A stretch of DNA of 64,000 nucleotides from Nicotiana tabacum (Eukaryota; Streptophyta; Magnoliopsida; Solanales; Solanaceae), in contig NC_134097.1 of assembly GCF_000715075.1 (NCBI RefSeq), positions 129,392,997 to 129,456,996 on the forward strand, written 5' to 3'. Positions 36,321 through 49,085 of this stretch are shown here, in pieces. The stretch's first letter is position 1, and the number at the start of each line of letters is the position of its first letter. Under the pieces are notes generated by a model. It saw only the letters and a list, made by a program, of their open reading frames with translations. It was not told the origin of the DNA and ran no database searches. The position numbers and the translations under genes were made by a program.

Positions 36321-37070
36321 CGTTTAAAATACCTAAAATAATTCAATACATAAAAAGTAGAGTTAATATCCATAAAAAATTATCAATACACCAAAACCAT
36401 CAAACCCTAAAGAGAACTACTCCATATATATGGAGTAATTCATCACAATTATGTTTAAGTTAAATGAAAACATAAAACTATCCAAACTCTTGTCTTAAGT
36501 GAGGATTGAATGATGAAATCCTTGCACTTTTGCTTCTCCACCTCCTCCTTAGCTTCCTTAGGTATAATATGTGTCAAAATAGCTCAAAATAATATTTTTA
36601 CATGTATTTATACTAAGTAGGGTCGGGCCAAACGAAAACACCTTCTTCTACGCGAAATATGATTTTAGCTCTGTAAAAAATGCACAAGTGCGCTGCATGG
36701 GGCGACGCTCTAGGTGGGACAACAATGGACTTTATCAAGGAGTGTGCAATTTCAAGTTAGCAACATTTTGGGCAGCCGCGGTTGTGGTTTCTTCTCAAAG
36801 CTTGCCGTTTTGCTTGATTTTTTAAGTTCAGACGTGGTTCTCGACCCCCGAACGCGATCCCGGCTTAATCCTTTGTGCTTTTACTCAGACTTCAAAGCTC
36901 CAAATAGCTCGAATTCATTCCATAACATCTACATAGCTTGGAATCACTCCTATAAGGCATAAAGCATGCAATTAGTGCAAAACGGTAGCGATTAAAGCTC
37001 AAACTCAGTTAAAGTGCAATAAATTAGAGTGCAATAAGTGACTTACACATGATATTATAGCCTACCATCA
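35685..37070 (-). repeat. 5' LTR of the Athila-like element
   Basis: 1386 bp. It includes an expanded (AT)n run at about 36274-36319 that is only a few units long in the partner LTR. It lacks the segment with ATGCCATGCGCCGCTCCACG found in the partner. Confidence 0.92.
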
Positions 37071-37074
37071 ATAA

Positions 37075-39909
37075 TAAATGTGTCGAAATGGCACAGGTAC
37101 AAAAGTTTGGAAAAAAAGAAAAGCTAAACTGCTACATCTCCGAAAGCCGGAGGAAGATAAGCATCCACTTTCTAGAGCAAGTAGGTAGATTTGCCGCCGG
37201 TTCGATATTTTGACCTTTATCATCTTGGCCCTCAACATCATCACTTTCCGAATCCTCTCAAATTCCCGAGAACTCAAAACTAGAACCAGAAGAATCGGTA
37301 GCACCAGGTCTGGCCGGAAGACCTCTTTTTGTGGCAAACTCCAACTCAAGGGCCTTAGCAATTTCGGCATCAAAATCTATGACACCCGCTTTGGCCTCTT
37401 CCAAGGTTTTTCTCCTCATACTATACATGGAATGTGTTTTTTCAACAAAGAGGGAAGTCGCTCAGCATTGAAGCTCTTCTTTAAGTTGGTCAACCTCGGT
37501 AGAAAGATTCTCCTGCACGGACCTCACGTACCAGAATCTAACATTGAGATCGCGGATAGTAGAACTGAAAAGTTTGTTATGCTCGATAGTCCTCTTGTAC
37601 TTCTCCTCCGACTGGGCATATTTCACCCTAGTAGCAGCAAGCTCTTCAGCTTTGGAGTTCAAGGCTGCCTCTAAATTGGTCAATCTTTGAGTGGAGGCAG
37701 CCTCGTGATCAGATGCAGCAAGAACGACACTATGGACTTCAGCCCATTTGGCCTTAGCCTCTTTAAATCGAACCCTCAGTGGGACAATATCTTGGCTAAG
37801 GGTTTCCACTTCTTGCTCGCTTTGCTGCGAACAAGCCTCCAACACAACGGCCTCAGCAGCTTTGGTTTCCAGTTTTGAGAGGCGGGGAGCTGTTTGGTCC
37901 TGCTCGATCAAAAGTTGATCCCACTCGGATGTAAGTTCCTCCTTTTCCTGAATCAACCTCTGAAGTCCCTCGGAAGCAAGGAAATTGGTTTGCGAAATAA
38001 GAAAGGAAAATTCAAAAATAGACCTAAATCTAAGATAGAAGAAATGACAAAGGAAAAGAAGAATATACCGTTGTGGCGTTGTGCATGGAATTATTCAACA
38101 AGCACTCTCCCGAGAGAGCATTTATGTTTTCCCAATCTTTTTCTGAAGCCTTTGGCTTTCGATAGTTAGCAAGTTCCACCGATCGGGACCACAGGTTTCA
38201 CTCGGTGGAGACTGAGAGGGTAACACTCCTCCTCCTTTGCGAATCTTCTGAGGGGTAGCATAATTTCGTCCCAAATTCCCATGAACTAGGGACTGGGGAG
38301 GATGAACATCCTCTTTTCGGCCGGTGGAGATGATGTAGCAGTTGCTGATGGAAGAATGGGTAAAGAAGGTGATGAAGTTGATGGCGTTGAAGGGTGAGAA
38401 GCAGCTGCGGCACATGCAATGCTGATTGTTGGTTACTCATCAACCGAAGACGACAGGGGACCGGTACTCAACCTCACGGTACCGGGTGCAACGACTGGGA
38501 TGGGGAAACAGGAGTTGGCATTTTCTACTATCTCAACCCCCCCAAAAGTGTCGAGACATCGTCTTCGGTTGGTATAACTAACTCAACAGGTTGAGCATTC
38601 TGTTGAGTTGATTAGGATCACCGTCTTCTATGTAGAGAAGCTCCCCCATCACTATCTTTTCCATCATCGTCGATCATCACAACATCTATGGCTGGCCCAG
38701 GTGGAGGGCTCATCACCACAACTTCCGGAGACAACTCGGGGGCGTCATTCTTTGCCCTCTTATTCTTTCCCTCGGCCACTGAGGAGTTCCTTCTTTTTGG
38801 TTGCTTGTTCTCCGGGCGGGGACTCCGAGAAGAAATACTTGCACCTGAAGTAGGCCTGGAGACACCTATTCGAGTAAGCGCCTCCTGAAGCAGCCTCGCC
38901 ACATCAGCAGGATCGGCCTAAATGTCCTCCTCGAGGATGACGACCGACCTTGCGGGTAGACCTGAATTCGACCAAGAGATAAAGGGTTAATTAGTTTCCT
39001 CACACAAAAAATAAATATGAGATGAGTCTAAGTTACCATGATTTTTGGCCTTCCACATGTATTTAAGGGCTAGTTCTTTCCATGTGCGGGTTTCGGGTGT
39101 AGTAACATCCAGGATTTTCTGGACCCACTGGTCCAAGCCTTCAACCCTAGGTGGAACCCATCGAGTTACTGAATGGGAAAAAGAATGAGGATTGATAAGG
39201 ATAAGAGAAAACTTCTAATGAAAAAAATATTAAATAAGGAGCTTACGAGTGCAATTCCATGATTCTGGAAAGGATGAAGTCATTTCTGGAATGATATCAC
39301 TGGTGGCGACTGCAACAAATGTTCCATCCACCCACGGTTGTTGTCATCATCCATGCTAGATAGCAGGGCATGGTGGCCGCGCTTGCTGAATTTTATTATT
39401 ACCCCACAAAAGATTTTGGGGGAATAGAGGTTCATCATGTGGGCTAGGGATAGTTTCTCTTCTATTTCTTGGCACAGGCACCAAAGACAAGCAACCGTCC
39501 TCTACACGGAAGGACTTACTTGATCAAACACACTTGAAAGCGGAGATAGAACTTCGCAATAATGGAATCAAGATCCTCGCTCAGAGAAAATGCTCCCAAA
39601 GTAAAGGGATACGTGTAAAAGTATATAAACCCTTCTTGGGTAGGTTACCCGCTCCGCCAAATCAGGAGCGATAATGTCTAAATCCTGACAACGCCAATCT
39701 TCCTTCACATCAGGAATACCGAAAGGACAAATGGGAGAAAGTTATCTGCCAACGACACACGTACGAGAGTTAGTAGAAGGAAACTTCTCTTCGAAATCTT
39801 TGGTAGTGATCAGGCTCTTTGGGACAATGGTACTCACCGTAGAGGGAGCAGCATCGTCAGCATTGCCTTTGTTCTTTGAAGAACTGGGTTTTCTTGAAGA
39901 AGAGGCCAT
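37075..39909 (-). pseudogene. Antisense coiled-coil ORF of the Tat element, degenerate
   Basis: It runs opposite to gag-pol. It starts at 39909 with MASSSRKPSSSKNKGNADDA, then a globular part with ERVTYPRRVYILLHV near 39640 broken by stops. A Pro/Ser/Lys-rich part lies at 38902-38618 (RPENKQPKRRNSSVAEGKNK). A long coiled coil lies at 37956-37462 (EEKYKRTIEHNKL, ENLSTEVDQLKEEL). An acidic end near 37330-37210 reads GATDSSGSSFEFSGI, stop, EDSESDDVEGQDDKGQ. Antisense ORFs in this position are known from Tat-lineage elements; their function is not established. The plus-strand ORF at 37210-37674 is a shadow. Confidence 0.75.
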
Positions 39910-40074
39910 TTCTTATCAGTGAAAGAGTTTTTTCTCTCAAAGGAGGAAGTTGAGGAAAGGTTGAAGTCGGAAGGTGAGTTGAGTAAAGAAAGTCTTAGAA
40001 AATTCAGAATGTTATGAAATGTAAAATTAAGGAAGTAGATCCGTATAAGTAAAGGTTTAGGCAGCTAAATTCAT
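39910..40074. other. Tat flank before element C
   Basis: This short region lies between the antisense ORF start and the next LTR. I could not match it to the proposed Tat 5' LTR, so a 3' LTR is not demonstrated. Confidence 0.5.
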
Positions 40075-40413
40075 TGTCACAACCCAAATCGGAGAGCCGC
40101 GACGGGCACCCGGTGCCTTATTCAGCCAAGTACCAATATAACGTATTTTTTTTATCACACCATCATGGGTAAATGGGCCAGAACGACTGTCATGAGATAA
40201 TCTGAATAAAACATAAGAGAAGACTAGACATAGGATGACCCAACATGATACAAAAACTTTCACATGTGACATACAGGCCTATAAAGCTGACATGATCATT
40301 TGTAAACTCAAGACATAGGCCGGTAAGGCCATACAAATATCCATATACATGACATTTGTCTACAATCCTCTAAGAGTACATAAATATCATAAAGGTCGGG
40401 AATAGGCCCCACC

Positions 40414-43087
40414 TATCATGCCCCGAACTTGGGGAGGCGTGGCTGGCACCCGATGCCGTAGTGGCCCGAGCGAACCGCTCTGTAACTCATTCTTTCCTTT
40501 TATAACTATCACGAGCCAACATGACCACAACTCGTAATGCATAATTGTAAGTAGACAACATTGTATTACTGAACTATATTTTTTAAAACATGAATACATA
40601 TGGGCCTTCAAGGTCTCTGACATACAGTGCAAAATGAACCTCTATCTATAAAGCCTCTAAGATTATTCGACATTAAATGGGACAGGGTACAGACCTACCC
40701 ATAAGTCTGTAGCAAAACTCTGACACGATAACTCATAGACTTGGATGTACTCCGAATGAGGTGGAGTCTTACCGATCATTCGTTGAATGCCAATCTCGTT
40801 TACTATGAGGAATCGTCAAACTGATTATCTATACCTGCAGGCATGAATACAGCGTCCCCAAGAAAAGGACGTCAGTACGAATAATGTACTGAATATGTAA
40901 GGTAAAACTGAAACATAACAATAAGTTAATATTTATTTAAAGACATATAAGAATCAACCTGTAAGTCTGGATAACTCTGTAAATCATGAAATACTTATAG
41001 TGTTATGCATATACATATGAATGTCATGTCGTGCATAGGTACATGTGCTCATAACATCATCAAGCCACTGAGGGCATCCCATCATATCGTCTCGGCCATT
41101 GTGGGCAACATCATCAACACATACCAGCTGATCAGGTGGTGGTGCGTATATAACGTCGTAACCTTTTCCCATATCCCATATACATATATTTACATATATA
41201 CGCATATATAACACCATCTAGTCATGGGTCAATGCACATGAGTGAAATGCATGAAAAGTACGTAATAATCTCAATATTTCTTCCGGACAAACATTTCCAA
41301 TTGACTTTTCCATATCCCATATATATGTATATATACACACACGTATATAACGCCATCTGGTCATGGGTCATTGTGCATGTATAAATGCATGAAATGCATA
41401 TAAAATACGTTAATAAAATCTTTCAGTACGTCATAAGGCCATTATGCCTCTGATTAATATCAAGAAATAAACTTTATCAAGTTACGTATTCTTTTGAGAC
41501 CCATGAATAGATGATAAAATAATATGACACATGGGGAATCAAGAACATAAGTATTTCTAATATTTCTATGAATAGAATCATGTATGAAAATTGTGCATTT
41601 GCTCGTTTCGTTTGTTTCGTATATATCATGCCAAAAGAAAGAAGAGATAGCCTAACATACCTGAGACGGTTCTCTATACAATCCCTCTAACACACGACAA
41701 TCATGACAAAACACGTGACGGCAAGACCGGAGTAGGAAAAAAAATTTGCATGATATTCTTGGAAGATGTTGCACCGTACTCCTTTAGAATCGCAAAATCT
41801 CACGTTGCTTAAGATTAGTGAGTTGAACAGATTTGCATTACCTTTGCCTCTTTGAATGTACAGTTTCAGAATTAAATCCACCGCCATAGAATACAAAATA
41901 GTTAGCCTTTTTGAATATGAAGTCTACACTATCAACATTGGCTTTGCCATGTCATTAGAACACAAATCCAAGCTCTTGAACATGTCCAACCAGCTTAAAT
42001 TGCCCATCTAATCCATCTAGTCAGGAATAAATCTCATGTGAAGAGTGGTGATAATTTTCACAAGCAGCAAATTGGTAGATCTTTTTCTCTATTTGAAATT
42101 TTCCAACATAATTACTACCTTCAGTAGATTATTTTCTCTTTATTTTCTAATGAAACCTCCAGCAAAGTACCTACTTTTATTGTAATTTTTTGTTGACAAC
42201 TCTAATATTCTTTAATTTGTTTTACAAGCAGATCTATGTCCGAGTAATCTTGAACAACATTATGGGATGTCAACAATGTTATTTGTGTAGTATGCAAAGG
42301 ACTTAACATGGGAGTATTCACTTGAAGTGTTGACATCTATGGTGGTTTGTGCTGTAACTGGCCTTTTTGCATTTATCCGCACCACCTATCCGCTATGGAC
42401 TTGCATCAAAGTTTTCTTGCTTTATCCTGCCTCACTTGTACTACTATATATCTTTCATTAGTTGATCTTGTATTAGATCTTCTAGTCTCAAAGTTATTCA
42501 ACTCATGAAAGTGTTGATAGTTACATGTGTATGGTGGTCTAATTTGTAGAAGACCTATTTGCATCATCATACGTGTTTTATTAGGAGGGCTTAATAGCCA
42601 CTGTTCTTTTTTCTCCCCAAAATACTCAACTTTCTAACAACAACTTGAGCATTGAAAATCTGGCCAAGAGTACTACACCTGTGACTCTAAAATTGTGTCC
42701 ACGTCCACCTACTAAATGGTGATTAGTCATCCTAGCTTCTTGTATGTGGATTAATGTCCTCACAATTAAAAATTATTTCAAATTACTTAAAATACTAATT
42801 ACTTTTAACACACTTTATATACATCACTATCATAGTCATGTGGCCATATAAAATTAATACATACACTAATATTTCATTAAAATATCCATGTAAAATAAAT
42901 ATATTTTCTCAACTTATAATTTTCCTAACTTCATATAAAGAGTAAAAATTTTGTACGCTCAATTCTTAAAATGGTAAAAGATAACTTTTTTTAGTTAATT
43001 GTACTTGCGAAAATATAAATATATCATTTTATGTAAGTACGCTCATTAAATTAATTTTGTAATATGCGTGTCAAAGTTTGCTTATAC
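40414..43087 (-). repeat. Left (3') LTR of element B, part 1
   Basis: It matches 52366-54892 over its length with indels; a stretch at about 42528-42680 is missing from the right LTR. It continues at 51393-51894 after element A. Small minus- and plus-strand ORFs in it are not genes. Confidence 0.85.
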
Positions 43088-45378
43088 TGTCACATCCCGA
43101 ACTTGGGGGGCGAGACTGGCACCCAGTGTCTCACCTATCCTTCCGTACCAACTTGCAACTAAGGGACTCTGAACATATGATGTCATACTTTTGGCCATGG
43201 GCCACATTGCAAGACGACAACGAATGCTGACTAAATATCAATATAAAACTTGGCCGACAAGGCCGTCATATTTATTACAGCTGACAAACCAACCATATAT
43301 ACATACAAGGCCTGAAAGCCCAACATACTGCACTAACTGACAAGATATGTCTACAAGCCTCTACTAATGGATATACTATGATCGGAACGGCTCTCCGACC
43401 TACTCATGACATATATACGTATATATACAAGATATACATAAAGCTCTAGACCCGGAAACTACGAAAGGCATGGAGCTTACCGATCAAGCTGAACTCGGGC
43501 AACACTTATTGAAGAGGCCTACTCGTCTGTCTGTCTGACCTGTACGTATGAAATGCAGCGCCCCCAGAAAAGGGATATCAGTATGAAATAATATACTGAG
43601 TATGTAAGGCAATATACTGTAGTTGAAACTAAACTGATAATATAATAACTGCAAGTAGCTGGAAGTCAAAGATAATCTGAAGATATGCTTACTTGCCGAT
43701 ACCGACTCAATTCTCTCAATATAGTAAGTAAAATAGTTGTCTGGCCCTATAAGGCTCGGTATACATATATATCTGTTCTGCTGTAGTAGGCTCGCTCATA
43801 AGCGCTCGGTCATACTAGGCTCTGTATCTCGACCAACTGGGCTCGCTCATATGCGCTCGACCACAGTAGGATCGTCATATAACTTACCATCTGATCAGAG
43901 GTTGCCCAATAGGGCCTGCCCATTGATTATAGCTCGATGGTAGTGAAAATACTTTTTGTATATATGTAAACTCTCTGCTCTCTTGACTGGAAGAAGGAAA
44001 TACTCAATTGAATATAAAGTCCCTAGAAGGAGAATATTGTAATTTACAATACTAGGAAGATATACGCAATTCGCGAGACTAGCAAAATATACGTAAATTT
44101 CGAGATATGAATGTAATGACGAGATCATGCCAAATGAAAGAAGAGCTTAACCTTAACATACCCAACACGTCAATGTCATGGACCCTCTCCATCCACTAAT
44201 TTCCTCAAGGCCAAGTTTCCACTCCATTAAGTTCACCTTCGGTAGAGGATTCACTAAAGCTGGATGAGATGCAACAGTAGGAAGCACAACAACGTGCAAA
44301 ACTTGTTTATGAGCTAATGATTGGTGGGTTGTTTTAATTTACCACGAGCTCAATCACTGGAGAAATACTACGTTCAATTATCACAAAATGAAGCACTATC
44401 AATACAGTAACTCTTGCTGTTTAACTCACTATCTCATCAAGAACTACTTTTTCTAGCAATTGCAGAACAAGCACATCATCACCAATCTGCGATAAACAAG
44501 AACAAACAACTCTAACAACTAATTTGAAGGTTCCACGAATTGACTTCCCTTCATGCTTCTTAGTAGGATAGATTTTCTTTGCCAATTTCTTTTGCAGTAA
44601 TCCTTCTATCAGTTTCTCTTCTTATTGACTGTTAAATTGCTAATCAATAAACTAGGGAATCATTCTATTTTTTGTCCAATATCATTATCATTATAAGCAA
44701 TGTAACATACTGACCATAACATTTGCTCTATTTTTCTAAAAAGGACATGACTCATGTTCTATATTTGCCACGTAATAGTGTGACTTTAATAGTCACTTAT
44801 TTGGTTTGTGGAATGCTACCACGTTATGGGGTGGGGTGGAAAAATTAATCTTATCCAATAATCAATTTAATTAATTAGGTGATGATCCGTTATCCGGTAA
44901 TTAACCAGTTACCCACATAATTAAGAATTGTTCTCACTTACTTAAAATACTACTCACCTTTCACATACCTTATACACCTTACTATTATGGTCATGTGGTA
45001 CCTTGTATGACACTAGTCCATAAATACCGGGTATTTTAGCTCGGGTCGTATTTTACCCCAACATGCCAAACTTTGACAAAAATTCATTTTCTTCGATATT
45101 ACTTACCCTCTTACCTTCACGAATTTATTCATCACTTATAGTCCTTCAAATCCCCAAATAATCTTTTCCTTGGACTGATGTCAATTACCTTATGACAAAT
45201 CCAACGTACATTACTGCAGGGTGCAACATCGTCGTAACTTATTACTGCGAAGCGTAACATCACTGTAATATATTACTGCAGAGAGTGACATCATCGTAAC
45301 ATATTACTGCAGAGCATAACATTGTCATAATATAATACTGCGTGACGTAATATTGACGTAATATTGCTGGGTATAACT
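43088..45378 (-). repeat. 3' LTR of element A
   Basis: 2291 bp, highly similar to 49086-51387. It holds a GCTCGCTCATAAGCGCTCGG-type repeat near 43785-43870 and five 31-bp units at 45208-45372. The ORFs at 43737-43943 and 49740-50051 look conserved only because the LTRs are duplicates. Confidence 0.9.
45208..45372. repeat. Tandem array of LTR-terminus-like units in element A
   Basis: There are five imperfect units of about 31 bp, each with ATTACTGCAGRG-x-GTAACAT. On the minus strand each unit resembles the LTR start TGTTACACCCTGCAATATTA. The same array occurs at 51216-51386. Confidence 0.85.
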
Positions 45379-48300
45379 TCATTCCCCTCTTTGGAACATT
45401 TGTCCTCGAATGTTGACTTATTCTCTTATCATTTTCTTAACTTATATCTTCCAAATACTTTAGAACTTTCCTTTCCATCTAGGTGACTGTCCTGTGAATA
45501 AGTCCAAAGTCTAGGGCATCCCCCCCTTTGGCCTCCTTCTCACACCACAACTTGTAGTCGGAATCCTTCCAATCTCGTAGCTGTTGCTACCTTTCATCAT
45601 GCAGCATGTATAGTTTTGATCTTATAAGTATGTCCAATCTCTATGCTTCACATGTAGAGCTTGATAAGATCTCCCTTTGGGCATTTATGAGTATACTGAA
45701 GTTCTTAGCTCGATACTTGGTTGAATTCATGAATATTGTTATATCTCATCGCATAGGTTCGTTTAACCATCCGTATGAATTATTGCCATAACTCTTACTT
45801 TAATTTATCGTTGTTGAGGTCTGCTACCAAATCCCAGCTTACTCTCGTTGCTCATTCCATATGTATAAATTTAAGTCCTTTAATGCTTCCTCATTACTGT
45901 TTATCTTTTATCTATCACAATTACACCCTCATTCTATTACCAGGGTGGCATTCTAAATGCTATTAGTCTTAGACTCCTTTGAGTTCATTCAGGCTATAGT
46001 GAGCTTTGTATAATTTAGAGAAACCATCTTCTCTTCTTGTTTTCATGGGCTTAATCCTGAGGACTTATCCATTTTTGTTACCTTATCACTCGTCCTTTCT
46101 TATCCTTACTCTTGTCTTCTAAAACCTTGTCGCTTTACCATATAATGGTTTGCGACCTACACAACTTTCAACCTTTCAACTTGCTTGCATCATAGATTTC
46201 CTTATGTCATTCTGGGACATCAAGCGAGACATCACATCATCTCTAACTCTTCTTTACTGTCTTAATTAGCCTCCTCCATGCCTAGAAACCATAGGCTATG
46301 AGATATGCCACTGACTATGCCGCTATCACTCCTGGATATTGAATCCCAGCGCTTCTAGCCTTCTATTCGAAGTACGGACTATTCGCATATTCTACCTTTG
46401 AGTATCTCATACGATGTTCACTTTTACCTTACTTACTTAAAATCTCGTATCGTATCTTTTATCTCCTTCATAACCTCCCTTCCACCTAGGTGTAATTCAC
46501 GTCCATAACTTGAAGCTCTATTATAATACTCGCACCTCTGGTACATACACAATCCGGTGTGAGCTTTGTACTGACTTCTTATAAGGCTGGTACTTCTTCT
46601 AACTGGCTTCCTTGTAGAGCCATTATAGATTATGGTTGTTGTGATTTCTCTTGAACATATGATATTAAAAGTGATTCTGTCATGTTCTCAAGCACAACTT
46701 CTATAATTTTTCTAGGTTCAATAATCAGAATCCTGATTTACTTGGGTGATGTAATTCTTTAGTTTCCTTTTCCTTCTAATCAACCTTTACATAGGCTTAA
46801 GCTATCTTCCGGTCAGTGGCTCATGGTATCAGTTATTACCTTAGCCTTTAATGGAAGTTATGGAATATCCATGATATAATCTTCTAACGATTCAATCCTT
46901 TGTCTATGCCCTAGGCTCAATTCTTTCCTTTAACTTATACCAGAGTCTTCTATGGTTGTATGATTGTCATCAATTATGCTGCCGGATAATGCTCCAAAAT
47001 CTTGAGTTTATCCATAACGTACTAACTCTGGATCATTGATCAAATAATTCTTTCTTTTTTAGTTTTCTTTCAACGTAAGCTATTACTTTAATTTCCTTGT
47101 CTTTCTGCCCCCTTGTTGCGTCCATACTTGGCTTATCTTAGTGCCCACACTTGCCAGAGTTTTCATACAACTTATTTGATCTCCAATATTACTTTTAATT
47201 CTTACTTCCCATTCATTAGCCACGGTAGGTGTCACTTTCCTTTGGAATGCTTACAATGTTGTTGCAAGATTGTTGTTACACGACCATTTCCTCTTTAGGC
47301 CGTTGTGCTTAGGTTGAAGCCTTCTTTCTTATCTCCTCAGCCAGTCTTTCGTTGTAGTACTTAGGGAGAACCCTTGACTCTCGTAAAGATGTGAGCTTAT
47401 TACGAACCTTTTGATGTCCTTCCTTGCCTATAATTATTCGTAGTTGCTTACCTCCATGTCCTTATGCTTGTAAGGTTGCTTCTGAACTGATATTTTGACT
47501 GTCTTCCCAGTGGCACTTCCTTTTATCCCTGTAATACTTATACGGTACCTTTAACTACCCTGACTCCTATTTGAATATATTTCAAGTATTATAATGATAT
47601 TCTTTGAGGCTGAATTATCCATATTGGCTTCTACTATGTTTATCTTACACGATCTGATGACTTGTATGTAACCTCCTATTTAGCCATAATTGGGATCTTT
47701 CTGACTAATTACTAACTACTCGTTGGCCCATTCTCATATCAATATTCCTCGTAATCTTTCTTGGGTTATTTCCTTTGTCTTAACTTATGTCTCGCACTGG
47801 CTCCTTAATTATCAATAACATCTTGGGCAGGAACCCTTAGTTCTTCTCCTTGACGTCGCGTTTGCATAATGTTCTGGAATCGTAGCATATCTATAGCATT
47901 TGGAAAAGTGCAATCTCATCCCTTTCTCATTTTTATCGCATTCTTCCTTTTATCATTCCATATTCCCTCCTTTAGGGAAGTACTAAAAGTTGGAGCTATG
48001 ACGACCTGCCTATATATGTTCACCTCTTCATCTTTGGCATCTTTCTATATCATCGATGACCATTACTCGCCTTGCCGTAATCCTTCTGTACCAAGGATAG
48101 TAAAATTTCTTACTCACTAGGGTGAAACTTAGTATAACTAGCACATACAGTCCCATAAGCTAAACTTTGCTCACATTACTTGCTGTGGGGAAGCATCTTT
48201 CTGAATGACCATTCTCTGAATTCATCATGAATCTTCTTCTATGGTCCATTCTATTACCATCGGAACAAAATCTAAAATCCCCCATGATGCCGAGTACTTT

Positions 48301-49085
48301 CCAATCATTCAGTCCCTAATTCATATTTAGTTTATCTTGTTTACCAGTCCATACTGATTTCTGGTACTCTGGGGATTAACTCTCTCCTCTAGTAGTCACG
48401 TTGGAGTCACGAACTTATTTCTCGAAATGAGGATATAACCTTATGGTCTATACTCTTTTGTTGTCTTAAGGACCATCACCTTTCGCCTCTTCCTTCATTT
48501 GACTATAGTTTCTGTAACACTCTACCATTTTTATCGATGTATCACACCTTATTCATAAAGCTTCCTTATCTCTCTTCTCATTACTCTACTAATATTTCTG
48601 CATATCCCCTTTCTTGTGAAAACTTCAACACGACATTCTTTCACTTTTAGCTCTCCTTACTTCTTTTACTTCTTGAAAGCGTTGTCTTTCACCATAAAGG
48701 TGGATAAATATTCTTGCCTTAAGGTTCCTTATCAAGAGGCTTACACTTTTCAGTACGCACATGATCTGCTGAAGACTTCACGGTTGCTCATCATAAGCAT
48801 GATGCAAAGTCGAGTTCCTCTGACTCAACTCTTCCATATCTATGTTTTTTACCGAACGTCTTTGTGGATGTAGATATCGTCTTATTACGAGTAAAATAGA
48901 AGTTAGGAATTTAAATTCTTACAACTGAGCTCTACCACACGATCTAGAGTAAGAAGAAAGAGTGACAGTCCTAAATGCCTCGTAGCCTCCCGCTTATAAG
49001 TGTGGTTCATAAAACACCCATAAACAAGACTCTACTAGACACGACTTGTAGACTCCCTAGGACAGAACTGCTCTGATACCACTTT
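45379..49085 (-). other. Interior of element A, no long ORF
   Basis: The priming tract (minus strand AAAGAGGGGAATGAAG) abuts the 3' LTR and is preceded by CATTCGAGGACAAATGTTCC. The primer site is at 49070-49081. Between them no gag, protease, RT or integrase block can be read. Large parts match the interior of element E (60825-63294) in order, for example around 45480-45560 and 46370-46590. All ORFs here are short and unremarkable. Confidence 0.75.
49070..49081 (-). other. Primer binding site of element A (initiator Met tRNA type)
   Basis: On the minus strand this reads TGGTATCAGAGC, four bases after the 5' LTR end. It is complementary to the 3' end of initiator-Met tRNA. Confidence 0.92.

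Larger units (their letters stand above)
29998..37070 (-). mobile_element. Non-autonomous Athila-like LTR retrotransposon (gag and protease only)
   Basis: It is complete from end to end, with LTRs at 29998-31328 (3') and 35685-37070 (5'). Read on the minus strand the LTRs start TGATGG and end TGTCA or CGTCA. Flanks are ACAAT (29993-29997) and ATAAT (37071-37075), a 5-bp target duplication with one mismatch. Inside are a primer site, gag, a protease remnant and then 1.7 kb of non-coding DNA where RT and integrase should be. It must have moved with enzymes from another element (TR-GAG type). It is inserted into the Tat tail. Confidence 0.88.
22675..40074 (+). mobile_element. Tat-lineage Ty3/gypsy LTR retrotransposon, degenerate, with a nested element
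   Basis: From left to right it holds an LTR, a primer site, gag, protease, RT, RNase H, a second archaeal-type RNase H, integrase, a non-coding tail, and an antisense coiled-coil ORF at 37075-39909. The second RNase H and the antisense gene beyond integrase mark the Tat lineage in plants. The Athila-like insertion at 29998-37070 splits the tail. Many in-frame stops and frameshifts show it is dead. No 3' LTR is visible before 40074, where element C begins, so the right part is deleted or displaced. Confidence 0.85.

Noticed and set aside
37210..37674. Plus-strand ORF of 154 codons
   Set aside because: It is a shadow of the coiled-coil part of the Tat antisense ORF, whose minus frame has heptad-like sequence and the acidic tail.
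39910..40074. A 3' LTR of the Tat element
   Set aside because: The sequence could not be matched to the proposed 5' LTR beyond a short TGTTATG, so it is not claimed.
43737..43943. ORF that recurs at 49740-50051 with nearly the same protein
   Set aside because: The resemblance is explained by the two LTRs of element A; it has no start context or domain and is absent as an ORF from element E.
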